Source: Zopfochytrium polystomum
Lineage: Eukaryota > Chytridiomycota > Chytridiomycetes > Chytridiales > Chytridiaceae
Assembly: GCA_025765615.1 (NCBI GenBank)
Contig: JAIVFJ010000106.1
Coordinates: forward strand, 124,001 to 188,000
Reading direction: 5' to 3'
Length of the DNA stretch: 64,000 nt
The position numbers and the translations under genes are program-made. A model generated the notes under the pieces. It had not been told where the DNA came from, ran no database searches, and saw nothing but the letters and a program-made list of their open reading frames with translations. The first letter of the stretch is position 1; each line of letters opens with the position of its first letter. This document shows positions 23,449-35,241 of this stretch, one piece after another.

Positions 23449-24079
23449 GTGTTCACTCGCAAGGTGACTGGCTCTGTTGTTTGTTTGGACGGTTACAGAG
23501 TGATTGAGTGTGGCCTGTTGTTGTTCTCTATTTTACACCGAATGAAGAGACTCCAAATAAATACAAAACTAACAAACGAGAAAAAAAAAAACAGGGAACA
23601 ACGAGTTTTATGCGAGTGGTGCCACCACTCCCACCCCGTCCATTTCTATTTCTTTTTTTTCTTTTTTTTTTTCCTTTCGTTTCGTCGTTTTGTTTTGTAT
23701 TTTGTTTTTTGTTTGTTTCTTCTGTGTTTCATTTGGTTTTTCAACCCCCGATCTTTTCCGTCGTCCTCCAAATCATCAAATTGCAAAACAGACCACCCAC
23801 ACTCAGGTCTTCCTTCGCGCTCACCACCGGATTCTGCTCATCATCCGACAACGACGCGACGGCGCTTCCACCACACCACCACCACACCACACCACACCAC
23901 ACCACACCACACCACACCACACCACACCGCTTCGCAACCCTCGGCTATCGAGGCGAGCGCTGCGCGACGAGTGCCGACTGATATCCTTCACCACCACCCA
24001 CCACCACCACTCCACCACTCCACCGCCCCAAAAAGTCAGTTGCTGTATCTTCTCCACCGCCAGAGCTTTCCAAATCGTC
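23057..24079. other. Spacer with simple repeats, HMG-CoA reductase upstream region
   Basis: Contains (GAGT)n at 23049-23085, (GTTTT)n at about 23226-23256, GTT/GTTGCT repeats at 23398-23446, T runs at 23650-23720 and an (ACACC)n block at about 23870-23928. Nothing gene-like before the ATG at 24080. Confidence 0.7.
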
Positions 24080-27000
24080 ATGGGTGCACCGGCGACTGCA
24101 CCACCACACGCGGCACCCGCCAGCAACGGCGTGCATCGACAGACCTCCGCCGAGCCGCTGACTTTCCCCCCGAGCTTTTGGTCTGGATTCCACAAGAAGG
24201 CTCTCCGAGAACGACAGGACCAACTGCGGCTCTGCTACCCTCATCTCTTCCCGCCGCCGTCCTCAACAGCGGCCTCCCCTCGGCTCTCCTCGACGGTCTC
24301 GTCCAAAGCCGCGAGCACCGATCCCGATGCGCACAGCCCTCCACCCGCGCATTCTCGCCCGCTGCATGCCAACGGCGCCCTCGCCCGGACCGACTCGACC
24401 GCGTCCCTGCAGCAATCCAAGTTTGGATCGGGCGTGTCGCTCGCCGCCCTCAACGTAGACCACCGCGAAGAATCGTTCCCAATCCGTGGCCTGGACGAGC
24501 AGATCGCGAACAACATGATCGAGTTGAGTTCCCACCGGCCCTTGCCCTCCTTCCCCTTCCAAGCTCATCGCCCAGACGATCGCCTAACTGCTTCCTTCGT
24601 TTTGATCGGCGATCGGTCGCTCTTGATCGACAACTCTCCCACCTCACTCACAGGAACTGCGTTGGGTGAGTAGCGTACTTGCAGATGAAACCCGTCACTT
24701 TTCTAATCCTTGCTGCTAGCACGATGGGTCTGCCCGTCGGACTCGCGTTGAACTTCGTGATCAACTCAAAGCCTTTAGTCATCCCAATGGTCGTTGAGGA
24801 GCCGTCTGTTGTCGCTGCAGTCTCTGGGGCCGCGAAAACGTTTGCGCCGTTCGGCGGTTTCACGGCCTCCACCTCCGAACGAAACAGTCATTTTTGCCCA
24901 GGTCGTCCTTAACGACGTCACCGACACGACGGCCGTCAGCAAGGTGGGCCTGCCGATCTGATCCACAAACCATTTGTGACGACTGATCCCATTTCTCGGC
25001 AAACCTTCAGATTGTGGCAGCCAAGCAGCAGATCATCCAGCTCGCAAACTCGTTCGTCCCAAATATGAGCTCGCGCGGCGGTGGCGTGGTCGATGTAACC
25101 GTACGAACTCCGCCCGTTCAACCGCTGACGAGCCGCCCTCGGAGACCACGCGAAGTGAAAGTTGTCAACCCGCCGTCGACTCACTGGCTGGTAGTTCACC
25201 TCCACGTGGACGTTTGTGATGCTATGGGTGCAAACGCCGCCAGTGCCGTCGCAGAGGGAATCGCTCCGTTCCTCGCGGATCTCGTCGGCGCGAGAATCGG
25301 CCTGCGGATCGTCTCTAATCTATGCGTTCAGCGGATGGCGAAGGTACAGGGCTTACCGTCCTTGTTCTTGCATGTTTGGGTTTAACCAGTTCCGGTCTTT
25401 TCTCTCCAGTCCACTTTTAAAATTCCTCTTTCCAAACTCGCGTACAAGAGTTTCAGCGGCAGACAAGTGGCAGAGCGCATTATCGAGGCCGGAACATGGG
25501 CCGAGGACGACTGCTTCCGAGCAACAACGCACAACAAGGGCATCATGAACGGTATTGACGCTGTGGCCGTCGCAACCGGACAAGATTGGCGCGCCATCGA
25601 AGCTGCTGCACACGCGTGGGCGGCAGGGTGCGGTCGGAGTGAAGAAAAACAAGGCTCGGCATTCGGTGGGAAGCCATATCAGCCATTAACGCATTATTGG
25701 GTGGAACAAGACGATTCCTATGATGAAAATGGCGGCAGTGACGTGGGACTTTTCTTTTGCGGCGAACTAGAAATGCCAATTTCAGTGGGTACGAAAGGCG
25801 GTGTGTTGAAAACGAACCCAGTTTACGGGTATACCCTTGGGATTATGGGCGATCCTGACTCGAAGACTCTGGCGATGGTCAGTTTTAGTTAACTGCTATC
25901 GCTGCTGCTCTCGAACGTTTGCTTATAGTCAATGATTTCGTTCCACTACAAAGGCAATGGTCTCCGTTGGTTTGGCGCAGAATTTTGCCGCGTTGCGAGC
26001 TCTGTCGACCGAAGGAATCCAGAGAGGCCACATGTCTTTGGTATGCTTGTCTTACCAACAACCGTCTCATCTGATACATCCCCGTTCCCCTGTCATTTTT
26101 CTCTCTTAAACAGCACGCGAGAAACATCGCCATCGCTGGTACGTAAGCACATTCATAAAAAGTCTCGTTTCCTGACACCATTTTCATCCTGCAGCTGGTG
26201 CACCACCCCACGCAATCAACGAATGCGTAAACTACATGGTCGAATCCGGCCGTGTCAATGTTGACGTTGCCAAGGAATATCTTCAGGCACACGAAATGCA
26301 CACCTCCCTCACCTCTACCCAGATTCACCTCACTGCCCTCGCAGCTGATCACTCAAAGGCATCAGTCGCACCTTCGACATTCCTGTACGAGGAAGCAGCA
26401 TCCAGCACGTCCGCAGACGGCCGGCCGTTTACCCTTAACATTGCATTCAAGACTCTGGGACCGAAACCGATGCACTTGTGGTTATCGCCGACGAGCCCGG
26501 AAACGCCTCTGCTAAAGTCGCTGTTCGGTGTGCGCAGTTTTGACTGGCTGAGCCGCACATTCGGTTTGTTGGACAAAATAGCAATCAGCACGACTCGTCC
26601 CGGTAGATCCAACCTTGAGCTTCCGAAAAAACTGAAGGTCCTGTCTGTCATCATCAACATTGTGGTGCGGCACCTGATGGCAATTTGGCCGGCGGAGACA
26701 ATACGTCTGGTTGAGCTTATACAGCGGTACTCCAAGGTGTCACAGCTGGACGACGAAGGGTTCTCTGGGCGGCAGCTGCGGCCATCCAGTGCATCGGCCC
26801 GCTCACGAGCTTCCTCTGTGTCGACACCGACAAAGAGCCCCTCTGACGGGGACGTTCGGCACGCCGCTTTGCAAGTCGGCCGACCCCTTGTCCTCGCCCT
26901 GTGGCAGGTCTTTGAGCTCCGTGTCCTGCAATGGGTTGGCTTCGTTCCGCTGGCGCGCGCCCTGCTGGAGGTCGAACTGGACGTTCTCAACGCCCTCGTC

Positions 27001-27100
27001 GAGGCCCCGCTGCTCCAGACCCACCCCTACCTCTCCCCTCGTCCCGTCGCGAGACCTCAAGCGAAACGGCACCGCAGAGAACGGCCACGCTGACGACGAA

Positions 27101-27131
<31 letters not shown>

Positions 27132-27949
27132 AGGAAAACGACAGCGACGAGGGAATCCTCATCAACGCCAGCACACCCTCGGCTTCTACTCTCACCTCAC
27201 ACACGGCATCAAACTCCCGCTCCCCAACGGCTCCCGCTCCGACCTCGACCGCGGCGCACCGCTTCACTTCACTCATGTCTGTCAACGCGCGGCGGTTCCA
27301 ATGCGCACTGCTGCTCCTCTGCGACGCGTCGTCCTTTGACCCGCTGTTACTGACCCCAGCGCGCGCGCGCATCGGCCTGGTGCGCGACCTCGCGGCGCTG
27401 CTCGAGTGGGAGCAGCTGTGCGCGCACGACCTCAGCGAGCCGCGGCTGCGCAGGGACTTGGCCGCGCTGGCCCGCGACCGCGCCGTCACGCGGTCCGCGG
27501 GGCTGGAGCCCGGCGCCGGCCCGCTGTCGGCGTTTCTGTTCTGGCTCGTCGAGGTCCGCAGGCGGTCGGTCGCCGACGTGCTCGCAAGCGTCGCGGCAGC
27601 GATCGGAGACGACTCCGAGGCCGCGACGGTAAGGGCGTTGCTGACTGCGGGTATCGGTGGTGGTGGCGGTAGTGGTGTGCAGGGAGCGCGCGTCGCGGGC
27701 GGCGCGGACGATGCCGCCGCCGCCGCGACCGTCGAGCGGGTGCTGTCGGGCGTCAGCCTGCATGCCGTGTTTCGCGACGAGATGCGCGAGTTTCTCCGGT
27801 ACGCCAGCCGGAACGCCGAGCTGTCGCGGTTGACGCAGACGGACGTCGTCGTCGGCTTGTTTGGCGCCGACTGTTTTTCTAAAGTAACCTCGCTTTACCG
27901 CGAATACTATGAGGTTGCGCACTTGTACGACGCACTACTGCAAGAGTAA
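24080..27949 (+). CDS. Class II HMG-CoA reductase with C-terminal extension
   Basis: HMG-CoA reductase of the bacterial-type class II, in an intron-containing gene. Exons inferred: 24080-24522, 24654-24665 (12 nt), 24720-24943, 25011-25343, 25410-25877, 25954-26040, 26114-26138, 26195-27949; phases agree and give about 1114 aa if one extra base is dropped at about 24880 and one at about 27045. Catalytic set present: Glu in [10 protein letters not shown], Lys in HNKGIMNG, Asp in TGQDWRA, His in EGIQRGHM; the dinucleotide motif is [11 protein letters not shown]. Family members are about 430 aa; here there are about 145 extra N-terminal residues and over 550 C-terminal residues of unknown function with an Asp/Glu-rich linker. 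There is no N-terminal membrane domain as in the class I enzyme of most fungi. Role expected in mevalonate metabolism, forward or degradative. Confidence 0.88.
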
Positions 27950-28273
27950 AATAAATAAACTTTCATTCAAGGATGTGATGTGCTCCGTGGCTCTCAAACT
28001 TTGTGACGTGCTTACAGTACTTTTCGGAAACATTTGCTTCTTGCCGAAATATTCTTTCGGACCTACCGAACAAACCCAACCTTCCAACCCAATGCCCCTT
28101 GCCCTATTCCCCGCAGTTCCAAAGCGCTATGCCGAAAGTCCTTAATAGATTGAACTCCACTTCGCCTTTCCCTTCAATTGATATTTGCCTTCCCACAGTT
28201 ATCATTTCAGTTGTGTCTGCACTCGCGTGACCGAACTGCACCGGCTGAATTCACAGAAAGATTCGGCTGAAAA

Positions 28274-29090
28274 ATGGCGCCGCCACAACTGTCGCTTGTT
28301 GCCACCACTCGGCCCTCGCCGGGAGTGGTACTCCTAACGCTGCAGTCCGAGCCGGTCAACCTCATGAACGCGGCCATGTACGAAGCGCTCACCGCAGCGC
28401 TGTCCGCCGCCGGACCGGGCCGTCATAGAGTCCGGCCTTGCGCGGGACGTCTTCACGGCGGGCAACGACATCACCGAAATCTACCCGCGCACGACAACGG
28501 CAGAGCGGGCGCAGCGCTTCTGGACGCTGCAAAACACGTTCCTTGCGCGGCTCTACCGCTCGCGGCTCGCGACGGTCGCGGTCCTCCGCGGCGCGTGCCC
28601 CGCGGGGGGTTGCTGCCTCGCCCTCGCTTGCGACTACCGCATCTTTCTCGAGGGTGCCCCGCGCGCCGCGATCGGGCTCAACGAACCGGTGCTGGGCATC
28701 CCGGTGCCCGAGTTTTGGATGGAGCTGCTGAAGCGCACCGTCGGCGACCGCGCGGCCGAGCAGATGGGGATTGTCGGGAGGATGGTTGGGCCGCGGGAGG
28801 CGCTGGAGATGGGGCTCGTGGACCGGGTGGTGGGAGCCGAGGGCGGGCGCGATGGGCTGCGCGAGGCGGCGCTCGCCGCCGCGGCAGAGTTTTTGAAGGT
28901 CCCGCCGCGGGGGCGCGTCATTACAAAGATCAGGTCGCGGTCGGCTCTGGCGGATGCGTGGGGAGATCCGGCCCGGTTGGCCAGGGAGGCCAACGAGAAG
29001 TGGCAAATCGTGATGGAGCCCGAAGTGATGAACGCCATGGGCAGGTACCTGGAGCGCCTGTCGGCCAGCAAGACCAAGCCCAAGTTGTGA
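28274..29090 (+). CDS. Enoyl-CoA hydratase/isomerase (ECI1-like), small internal lesion
   Basis: Crotonase-fold enzyme resembling mitochondrial or peroxisomal enoyl-CoA delta isomerase 1, which repositions double bonds in beta-oxidation of unsaturated fatty acids. ATG at 28274 (MAPPQLSLVATTRPSPGVVLLTL). Conserved blocks: PVNLMN, DVFTAGNDITE (first oxyanion-hole segment), VLRGACPAGGCCLALACDYRI (second), GLNEPVLGIPVPEFW, and MVGPREALEMGLVDRVV. Between ALSAAGPG and AVIESG (about 28412-28419) the frame shifts and about four residues seem to be missing, so a deletion of roughly 11 bases in a very GC-rich stretch is likely. C-terminus SASKTKPKL carries no obvious SKL-type signal. Gene starts about 320 bases after the HMG-CoA reductase stop. 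Confidence 0.82.
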
Positions 29091-30797
29091 CCAAAAGGAT
29101 GTATTTGTACTGGCTTGTGGGCGGGGTAGTGAGTATGTTTCGACTAAGTGGGATTGGAGCACTGGTTGAATGGGACGTGACAAATCTATGCGTAATTGAT
29201 CCTTGATTACTGGATCTCTCACACATTCAAAACAAAACTTAAATATCAACGTTATACTATCTAACCCCCCAACAAAATGGAATCAAGGACCGATCGATTT
29301 CTCAATCACGCTAGTTGTGCGGTCTGCCAGCGCCTGGTGGTTGGTGTCACCCGCTTTTCATGTTTCAGGCCAATGCGGTCTCAGCTATGCGCCGGCGCGG
29401 CTGCGTTCCCGAGCGTCTATCCTCGAGTAGCCGACATAAGCGGTGGTCTGAATTGGTGGCTTCATCTGCTTCAACGGTAAGCCTTTCATCGCCGCGGAAA
29501 TCGAACGCCTCGCTGGAGCTGGAGGAAGACGAGGAAGGCATGGCGACAAGCTTGTGCAACTGCGGCAGATCTGGATTATTAAGCTGCTGTTGGGTGCCTT
29601 AAACCTATCGAGAAACAAGTTTCGCTAGCCATGCGTTTTCCCCTCAAACTGCTTATTAGCCAAGTGTCAGAGCATTATTGTTTCGCGTTCTTATCTCCTC
29701 CAGTCCGCCTGTTTACATGCCCGAATGCAGGACAAAAGAAGAGACCTCGAAAACAATCGGACGAAATTGTCGAGAATCAACTGGTCCAATCAACGTCCAT
29801 ACAGTCAAGGCCACTCCGAAAAGGGTTTGAGAATGGCTCAAGAGCCATAATGACGAGGAAGCCGCATTTGATTCACTTAAGGTAGCCAGAAACTGGGAGG
29901 TCAAAGGGGGTTGGTTTGGAACGGCGAAACCTGCTTGTTCTCGGTCCGTACACAGACAAGACATTGACCACGCCCGGCAGGAACCCCGCCTCGACGGCAA
30001 GTCAAGTCCTCAAACTAGCGAGGTATTCTCATTGCCTTGAGAACAACTGCGTCCCCATGCAATTCCCTCTCAAAGGCTCCGCGTTGTGTACGCGAAACAG
30101 CCGACGGTCCCGACGTCTCGAACTTCTGCCGCCAAAATACTTGACGGCCCATCCCGCCTTGGTAACGCACGTGCTCGTCTGCTTCCCCTAGTGAGTGTAG
30201 TGTGGTCGGTCACGCAGGGTACACGGGCAGGGGTTCCTTTCCCAAGCCACAGTGCACGTGAGAGACAGGACGACTGGCACGGAGACAGACACTTGGTGAC
30301 TGAGAGAAAAAAAAGAAAAAAAAGAAAAAAAAGAAAAAAAAAAAGCATCAAACAAAGGTCTGCTTTCTCAACTCTGCCGCCAACAACCAAAGCAAGGGCC
30401 ACCGGCCGCCGCCAAGCCAAGGTAATCGGAGGAGGAGCCCTTCGCAAGCGCCCCAACCTATCCCCCCCCCCCCTTCATCCGCCCATCGCAGCAGCAGCAG
30501 CACCCATTGCCGCGCCCCGCCACTGGACACACTGCACTACCGTCGGGATCCAAGGAAGCATACAGCCCTCCCGATATGCGCTTCGTCCTCTCATGGACGA
30601 CTGCGTCGCTGGATGCAACTCCCAGACGCCGCCACCCGGTTTTTGATTTTGTGGCTGTGTGATCCACTGACTCCCCAGCAGTGTTCCAGCTGCCACAGAT
30701 CCCGTCGCGATCTACCCTCTCCATCTCTCCCATCCTCCGGGGCATCCTTCTCTATCTCTATCGCTGCTCACACACAACAATTGGCTAGGTTTGCAAC
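29091..30797. other. Intergenic, mostly unassigned
   Basis: No firm gene. The part at 29365-29601 may be an exon on the minus strand (separate entry). An A-rich tract of AAAAAAG units lies at 30307-30342 and C/CAG-rich sequence at 30465-30520; 30600-30797 is probably promoter and 5' UTR of the SH3 protein. Confidence 0.5.
29365..29601 (-). CDS. Possible exon of unknown gene
   Basis: Minus-strand frame beginning GTQQQLNNPDLPQLHKLVAMP, then a Ser run and an acidic segment EAFDFRGDERLTVEADEATNSD, ending at a stop at 29365. The preceding TTTAAG could be a splice acceptor. Composition looks coding, but there is no family match and the rest of the gene is not found. Confidence 0.25.
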
Positions 30798-32487
30798 ATG
30801 CCGGGACTGCTTGAAAATCTTGCAGCAGTCACCATCGCCGTTTCTGCAACGGCGGGGTCGGCTGCTGCACATGCCATTGGCCGTCGGTCCTCATCGAAAT
30901 GGGGTTTGGATGCGGGAGCGTCGACCGGATCTGGAACCCTTAGCTCAGTTTCCGTTGCCAGTGTTAGTTTTATCCTGTCCGAAAGTCGCCAACACAGCCT
31001 GACTGCCCTTCAAACACTAGATGCCCGCAGAGTGCGTTTCTCTCGCCCAGACAACAGCGTGCAGCCCTTGGAATGAGGGTCTTTATCTGAACATCTCGAA
31101 AATCAGCAGTGTGTACGGCTTGAACCTAAAGACAGCGGCCCAGTGGGACGCTGTTGTAACGGAAGTAACTTCTGGTGGAAAATACCAGGCGGACCTCTGG
31201 AGGGACTACCTTGCGTGCAACGGATACACTGGCACTCCACTGCAGTACCAGCGCTCTTACAATTGTATCACCGACATATTCTTCTTTTCCGCCGGTTGCA
31301 ATGCAGCTGCAAAAGCCGCATTGCCCACCACGCCTTTGTGCGCCGAGTCGTGCAAAAAGTATGGTGAGGCAGTGAATGGATTGCTTGGAGACACCTCAGA
31401 ATGTCCGCCTACGAATTCGAACGCAGCAGGACGCGAAATAGCAGAGCGCAGGGCAGGCGTCGCGAACGGGGCGAATTCCTGCAATTTCATCGTTTCTCAG
31501 TGGACGGACGCCTCTGGTGGGAGTTTCAATCCTATGTGTATCAAAGGCGTTAGTGATGATCAGAACAGTTGCGGTGGGTATCAAGCTTCCTTTCCACTCA
31601 CATAGTAGCTTATCGATTTTATGACAGGATTTGGCGGCAACGTTGTAGCGGCGCGGGATTTTTGCCAAGATGTAGATTACAAAGTTTCTTGCTGCAGCGA
31701 TTTCAAGAACGCCATGCAGAATGGATTCGTTTTCAAGAATTTCACAACTATCAAAACAAACCTGGATGCTGACGTCTTTGGTGTTCAAACGGACTTGGGC
31801 GGTGCACCACGTGCTTTCGATGCAAACCACCCCAACGCCGAGTTTGCAAACGACGTCCATCGTCCAGGCACAGTTGCCGCTATGATACATTCGCTCTCGT
31901 CGTTCTTTGCCCTGCCACAAGCTCTGTCAAACAAGATTCCAAAAGCAAAGCCACTTTCATTCGTGGTGAACGATGGGGCTAGCATGGCTCCCGCGTCGTC
32001 GACTAATGCAACGGATACTGGTTCTTCCAGCAGTGGTCCTTCTGTTTCCATTCCCCTCGCGATTGGCCTTTCCGTCGGCGCCCTTGTTCTGGTCGTTGGT
32101 CTCGCTACAGCTGGTTTTATGGCCCTTAATCGCGGTCGTCGGTCGCGTAATCCGTATCGAGTGTCCATTAAACGAGGCGTGCTCTCTGTTAATGGAAAGC
32201 CAGGACTTGGGGCCACCGGAGCATCCGTTACTCCAACTGGATCACCACCAAACGGCTTTGCCGACGACCGCAAGCTCATTCCAGGCAGTGGAAACCCCAC
32301 ACCGGATCATCCCGAGCGATACAAAGTTACGTTTGGGTACACCCCCTCTTTGCCCGACGAGATGGAGTTGAAGGTTGGGCAGATCATCGAGGTTGCAGAG
32401 TCATTCGACGACGGCTGGGGCAAGGGCAGGAACCTGAACACGGGAGTGACTGGCATCTTTCCTATGGCTTGCTTGGCGCGTATCTGA
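30798..32487 (+). CDS. Secreted-domain, TM and SH3 membrane protein
   Basis: Type I membrane protein with a cytoplasmic SH3 domain, a layout used in fungal cell-surface signalling and polarity. Exons inferred: 30798-30962, 31021-31573, 31628-32487 (introns 58 and 54 nt), giving about 525 aa in frame. Residues 1-26 are a signal peptide (MPGLLENLAAVTIAVSATAG...). The extracellular part is Cys-rich (C at CVSLAQTTAC, LACNGYTG, SAGCN, CAESCKKY, VSCCSDF), with a Ser/Thr stalk before one TM segment (IPLAIGLSVGALVLVVGLA). A basic RNRGRRSR-like stop-transfer follows, then the SH3 domain at the C-terminus (ERYKVTFGYTPSLPDEMELKVGQII ... GWGKGRNLNTGVTGIFPMACL). The first intron is chosen for a good GTTAGT donor and phase 0; an alternative start is the ATG at 31021 without a signal peptide. 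Confidence 0.8.
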
Positions 32488-32860
32488 TTTGTCCATCATT
32501 GCTTCAATACACTCTTCAGAGTCTGTGGGCTTCCGTTGTTTTGATGGGTCATTGAGGGCTTCAAATTGCGCATCACTTCGACAAAAATGTCATCCCCTGG
32601 TCGTTCCTCAGTCGCAAGCGCAAAAAATTGAACGATCACGACGACACCCCACGACCCTCGGCGCATTTTCCGCTGACAGCATCCATATCAGCATACTCAT
32701 TCCAATCATCAGCCGCATCCCATTGAGGTTCTGACAGATTAGAAGAGGTTTGAGCTGGGAAAGCGTGCTGTGCAAAGGCAATTTGTTGTAGTTGTGCAAG
32801 AAAGGCTTGATGCTCTGTTCCAGTTGCAGCTGCCGTTCTGTAGAAAGAGTCTGTGCAATA
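32488..32860. other. Spacer at the host gene/transposon boundary
   Basis: No gene seen. Last unique sequence before the repeat nest. Confidence 0.55.
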
Positions 32861-33413
32861 TGTGAGACTGTACTCACTCCTTTGGCCCCAGGATCCAGGC
32901 CCTAGAGTGAGGGAAAGCAAATAATAGGCTAAAAATAACTTTATTAGGCTGTTGTCTAGGCGGTGTTTCAACCCTACTACTTGCCTAGTCCATGAAGTAT
33001 ACCTACTGATCTGTCTGACAGGGGTCTCAAACACAAAGAACGACCATTCAGAGGGACAATCCTCTCCTCCCAACCCTATGTGTGTATGTACAAGTGCCAA
33101 AAATAAATAATAAATTAGGCAGGCGTGGGGTATGGCGTGTCAGGCACCCCATCCCTAGGCAGTCAGGCAGTCGTCTCTGTTAGTCACTGAAAAAGAAAAT
33201 ATGTTGAGAAAACCCTGGCGCAACAGAAACTGTTAAGACAAAAGTAGTAAAAGCAAGCCCAATAAAGATGGGTTAGTTGCAAATACACTTTGATAATGCC
33301 TTGGAACTAAAAACATAGTAGGGGGCCACGGTCCTTGCAGTTTTATGACAGGTACGCTTGTTTTTGCGTATAAATTACCTTGACTTTATCACCAAGACCT
33401 CAGTGTAGTCTCG
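32861..33413 (+). mobile_element. TGTGAGAC element, short copy
   Basis: Starts TGTGAGACTGTACTC and ends GTGTAGTCTCG. It is collinear with both ends of the longer copy at 33474-34922 but lacks that copy's central part of roughly 880 bp. Its right end abuts a gypsy LTR fragment and no target-site duplication is visible. Confidence 0.65.
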
Positions 33414-35073
33414 CCTTCTTTGCTTTCCTGACTTGTCTTGTTGTTGTCCTTGGTATCATTGGTATCATTGTATTGTGAGACTATACTCACTCCTTTGACC
33501 CTGGGATCTGGGCCCTAGAGTGAGGGGAAGCAAATAATAGGCTAAAACTAACTTTATTGGGCTGTTGACTAGGGGGTGTTTCAACCCTACTACTTGCCTA
33601 GTCCACAAAGTATCCCTACTGATCTGTCTAACAGGGGTCTCAAACACAAAGAATGAACATTCAGAGGGACAATCCTCTGAAGAATCGGTGCCAGAGCACC
33701 GATTACTTGTGTGGCTGCAGGCCGATGCAAGGGGAAACAGAAGGGCACTCCCGAGGGCGCAACACAACTGCAGAATAAAGAGAGAGAAGAGGGAAACGGG
33801 GTTTTTTATCTTAGGAACCTAATCTCAAATACAACAGGAGCGGTTAATAGCGATGGGACGGACAGGGCACGACCTAGCGCCCCTCGTCGCAGACAGTGCT
33901 GCAGGAGCCCTCGTCGTCGCCAGAGACAGGGGGGGAGAGAGGAGGGAGTCGACTATGTAGGGGTCAGAAGGTCGCCAGCAGGGAACTCGCAGGCGGAAAC
34001 ACCTGCAATCGTACACGCACCCTGCTGGGCTGCGTCGGCACGATCACTCGACCAACGGGCTTTATCGCATCGCACTCATACTCACACATCTCACCCTCAC
34101 AGCAATAGGACTGAGGCAGGCGCTTGTAGATCGAGCTCTCAGGTGTCGGGGGCTGCACCAGGTGCAGCCACCAACACCCTCGCAGGGACAGGAAGGTTGG
34201 GGACGACGACGCTGTCGTCGTCGCCACCACCACCACAGTCGTCGCAGCAGGCAAGCGCCAGGGATCCTCACTCCAACACAGAGCCGGCAATATCACACAG
34301 TCGCTGGTGGGGCCAGCTGCATTCCCCACCCACGGCCCCTTAAGAGGAGCCCCACGAAGGGACCATGTACACACCCAGGTGTGTACCATCTCTCACTACC
34401 CTCACCTTGCGAGCCAGATGGATTTGAAGGGACTCTGTATTGGTGCCAATGGGCAGAAATCAGATTGCAGAAAAAAAGGAAAAAGAGAAATGGCCCAAAA
34501 ACAGAGAGAGAGAAAATTGACAAGTCAACCCCCCTGACTTGGAGCATCCACCACAAATGCTCTAAGTCCCCCCAACCCTATGCGTATATGTACAAGTGCC
34601 GAAAATAAATAATAAATTAGGCGGGCTTGGGGTACGGCCTGTCAGGCACCCCATCCCCAGTCAGGCAGTCTCCGTTAGTCACTGAAAAATAAAATATGTT
34701 GAGAAAACCCTGGCGCAACGGAAACTGTTAAGACAAAAGTAGTAAAAGCAGGCCCAATAATAAAGACAGGTTAGCCGCAAATACACTTTGATAACGCCTT
34801 GGAAACTAAAGAACCAGGAGCAATAATAGGGGTCCTGATCCTTGCGGTTTTATGACAGGTACGCTTGGTTTTGCGAATAAAATCCCTAGACTTTATCACT
34901 GAGACCTCGGTGTAGTCTCACAGTATTACTAATTGCTCTTTCTGGAACTTTCTTTGAGTCTTGACAAGGAAGACTCTCAAAAGGTATAAAAGGGGGATGG
35001 GGGACCTGTCCCATCCCTCAAGTGAATTATTGTTTCCAACACAATCATCACTCCTCTCAGTTCCTTGTCTGCC
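33414..35073 (+). repeat. Gypsy LTR fragment split by an insertion
   Basis: 33414-33473 and 34923-35073 together form about 200 bp of the gypsy LTR (from CCTTCTTTGC through the TATA region to CTTGTCTGCC). Neither true LTR end is present. The two parts are separated by the element at 33474-34922. Confidence 0.85.
33474..34922 (+). mobile_element. TGTGAGAC element, long copy
   Basis: 1449-bp element with terminal inverted repeats TGTGAGACTATAC and GTGTAGTCTCACA (one mismatch), inserted into a gypsy LTR with target duplication GTAT (33470-33473 and 34923-34926). No transposase or pol gene is visible; frames inside are short. It could be a MITE-like DNA element or a solo LTR with TG...CA ends. 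The short copy next to it shows that the middle is dispensable. Confidence 0.7.
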
Positions 35074-35226
35074 TAGCTTGGTGTCACCTGGTCTTTGTCA
35101 CAATTTTGTATAAAGCCAAACAGCATACATTGTACAACAGTCTCCCATCTCAGCTTCACCATCACAAGAGAGTAGTCCACCAGAGTAGTTCACCACCATC
35201 CACAAACAGCAGCAGTCATTTCTTTC

Positions 35227-35241
35227 ATACAAAATTGTGAC
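35227..35241 (+). promoter_or_regulatory. Putative self-priming primer site, element B
   Basis: ATACAAAATTGTGAC starts at the last base of the 5' LTR and is the exact reverse complement of GTCACAATTTTGTAT at 35097-35111 inside the LTR. It occupies the position of a primer-binding site. Confidence 0.6.

Noticed and set aside
27356..27922. Long minus-strand frame opposite the HMG-CoA reductase extension
   Set aside because: High-GC shadow; the plus-strand frame is continuous and joins the reductase in phase.
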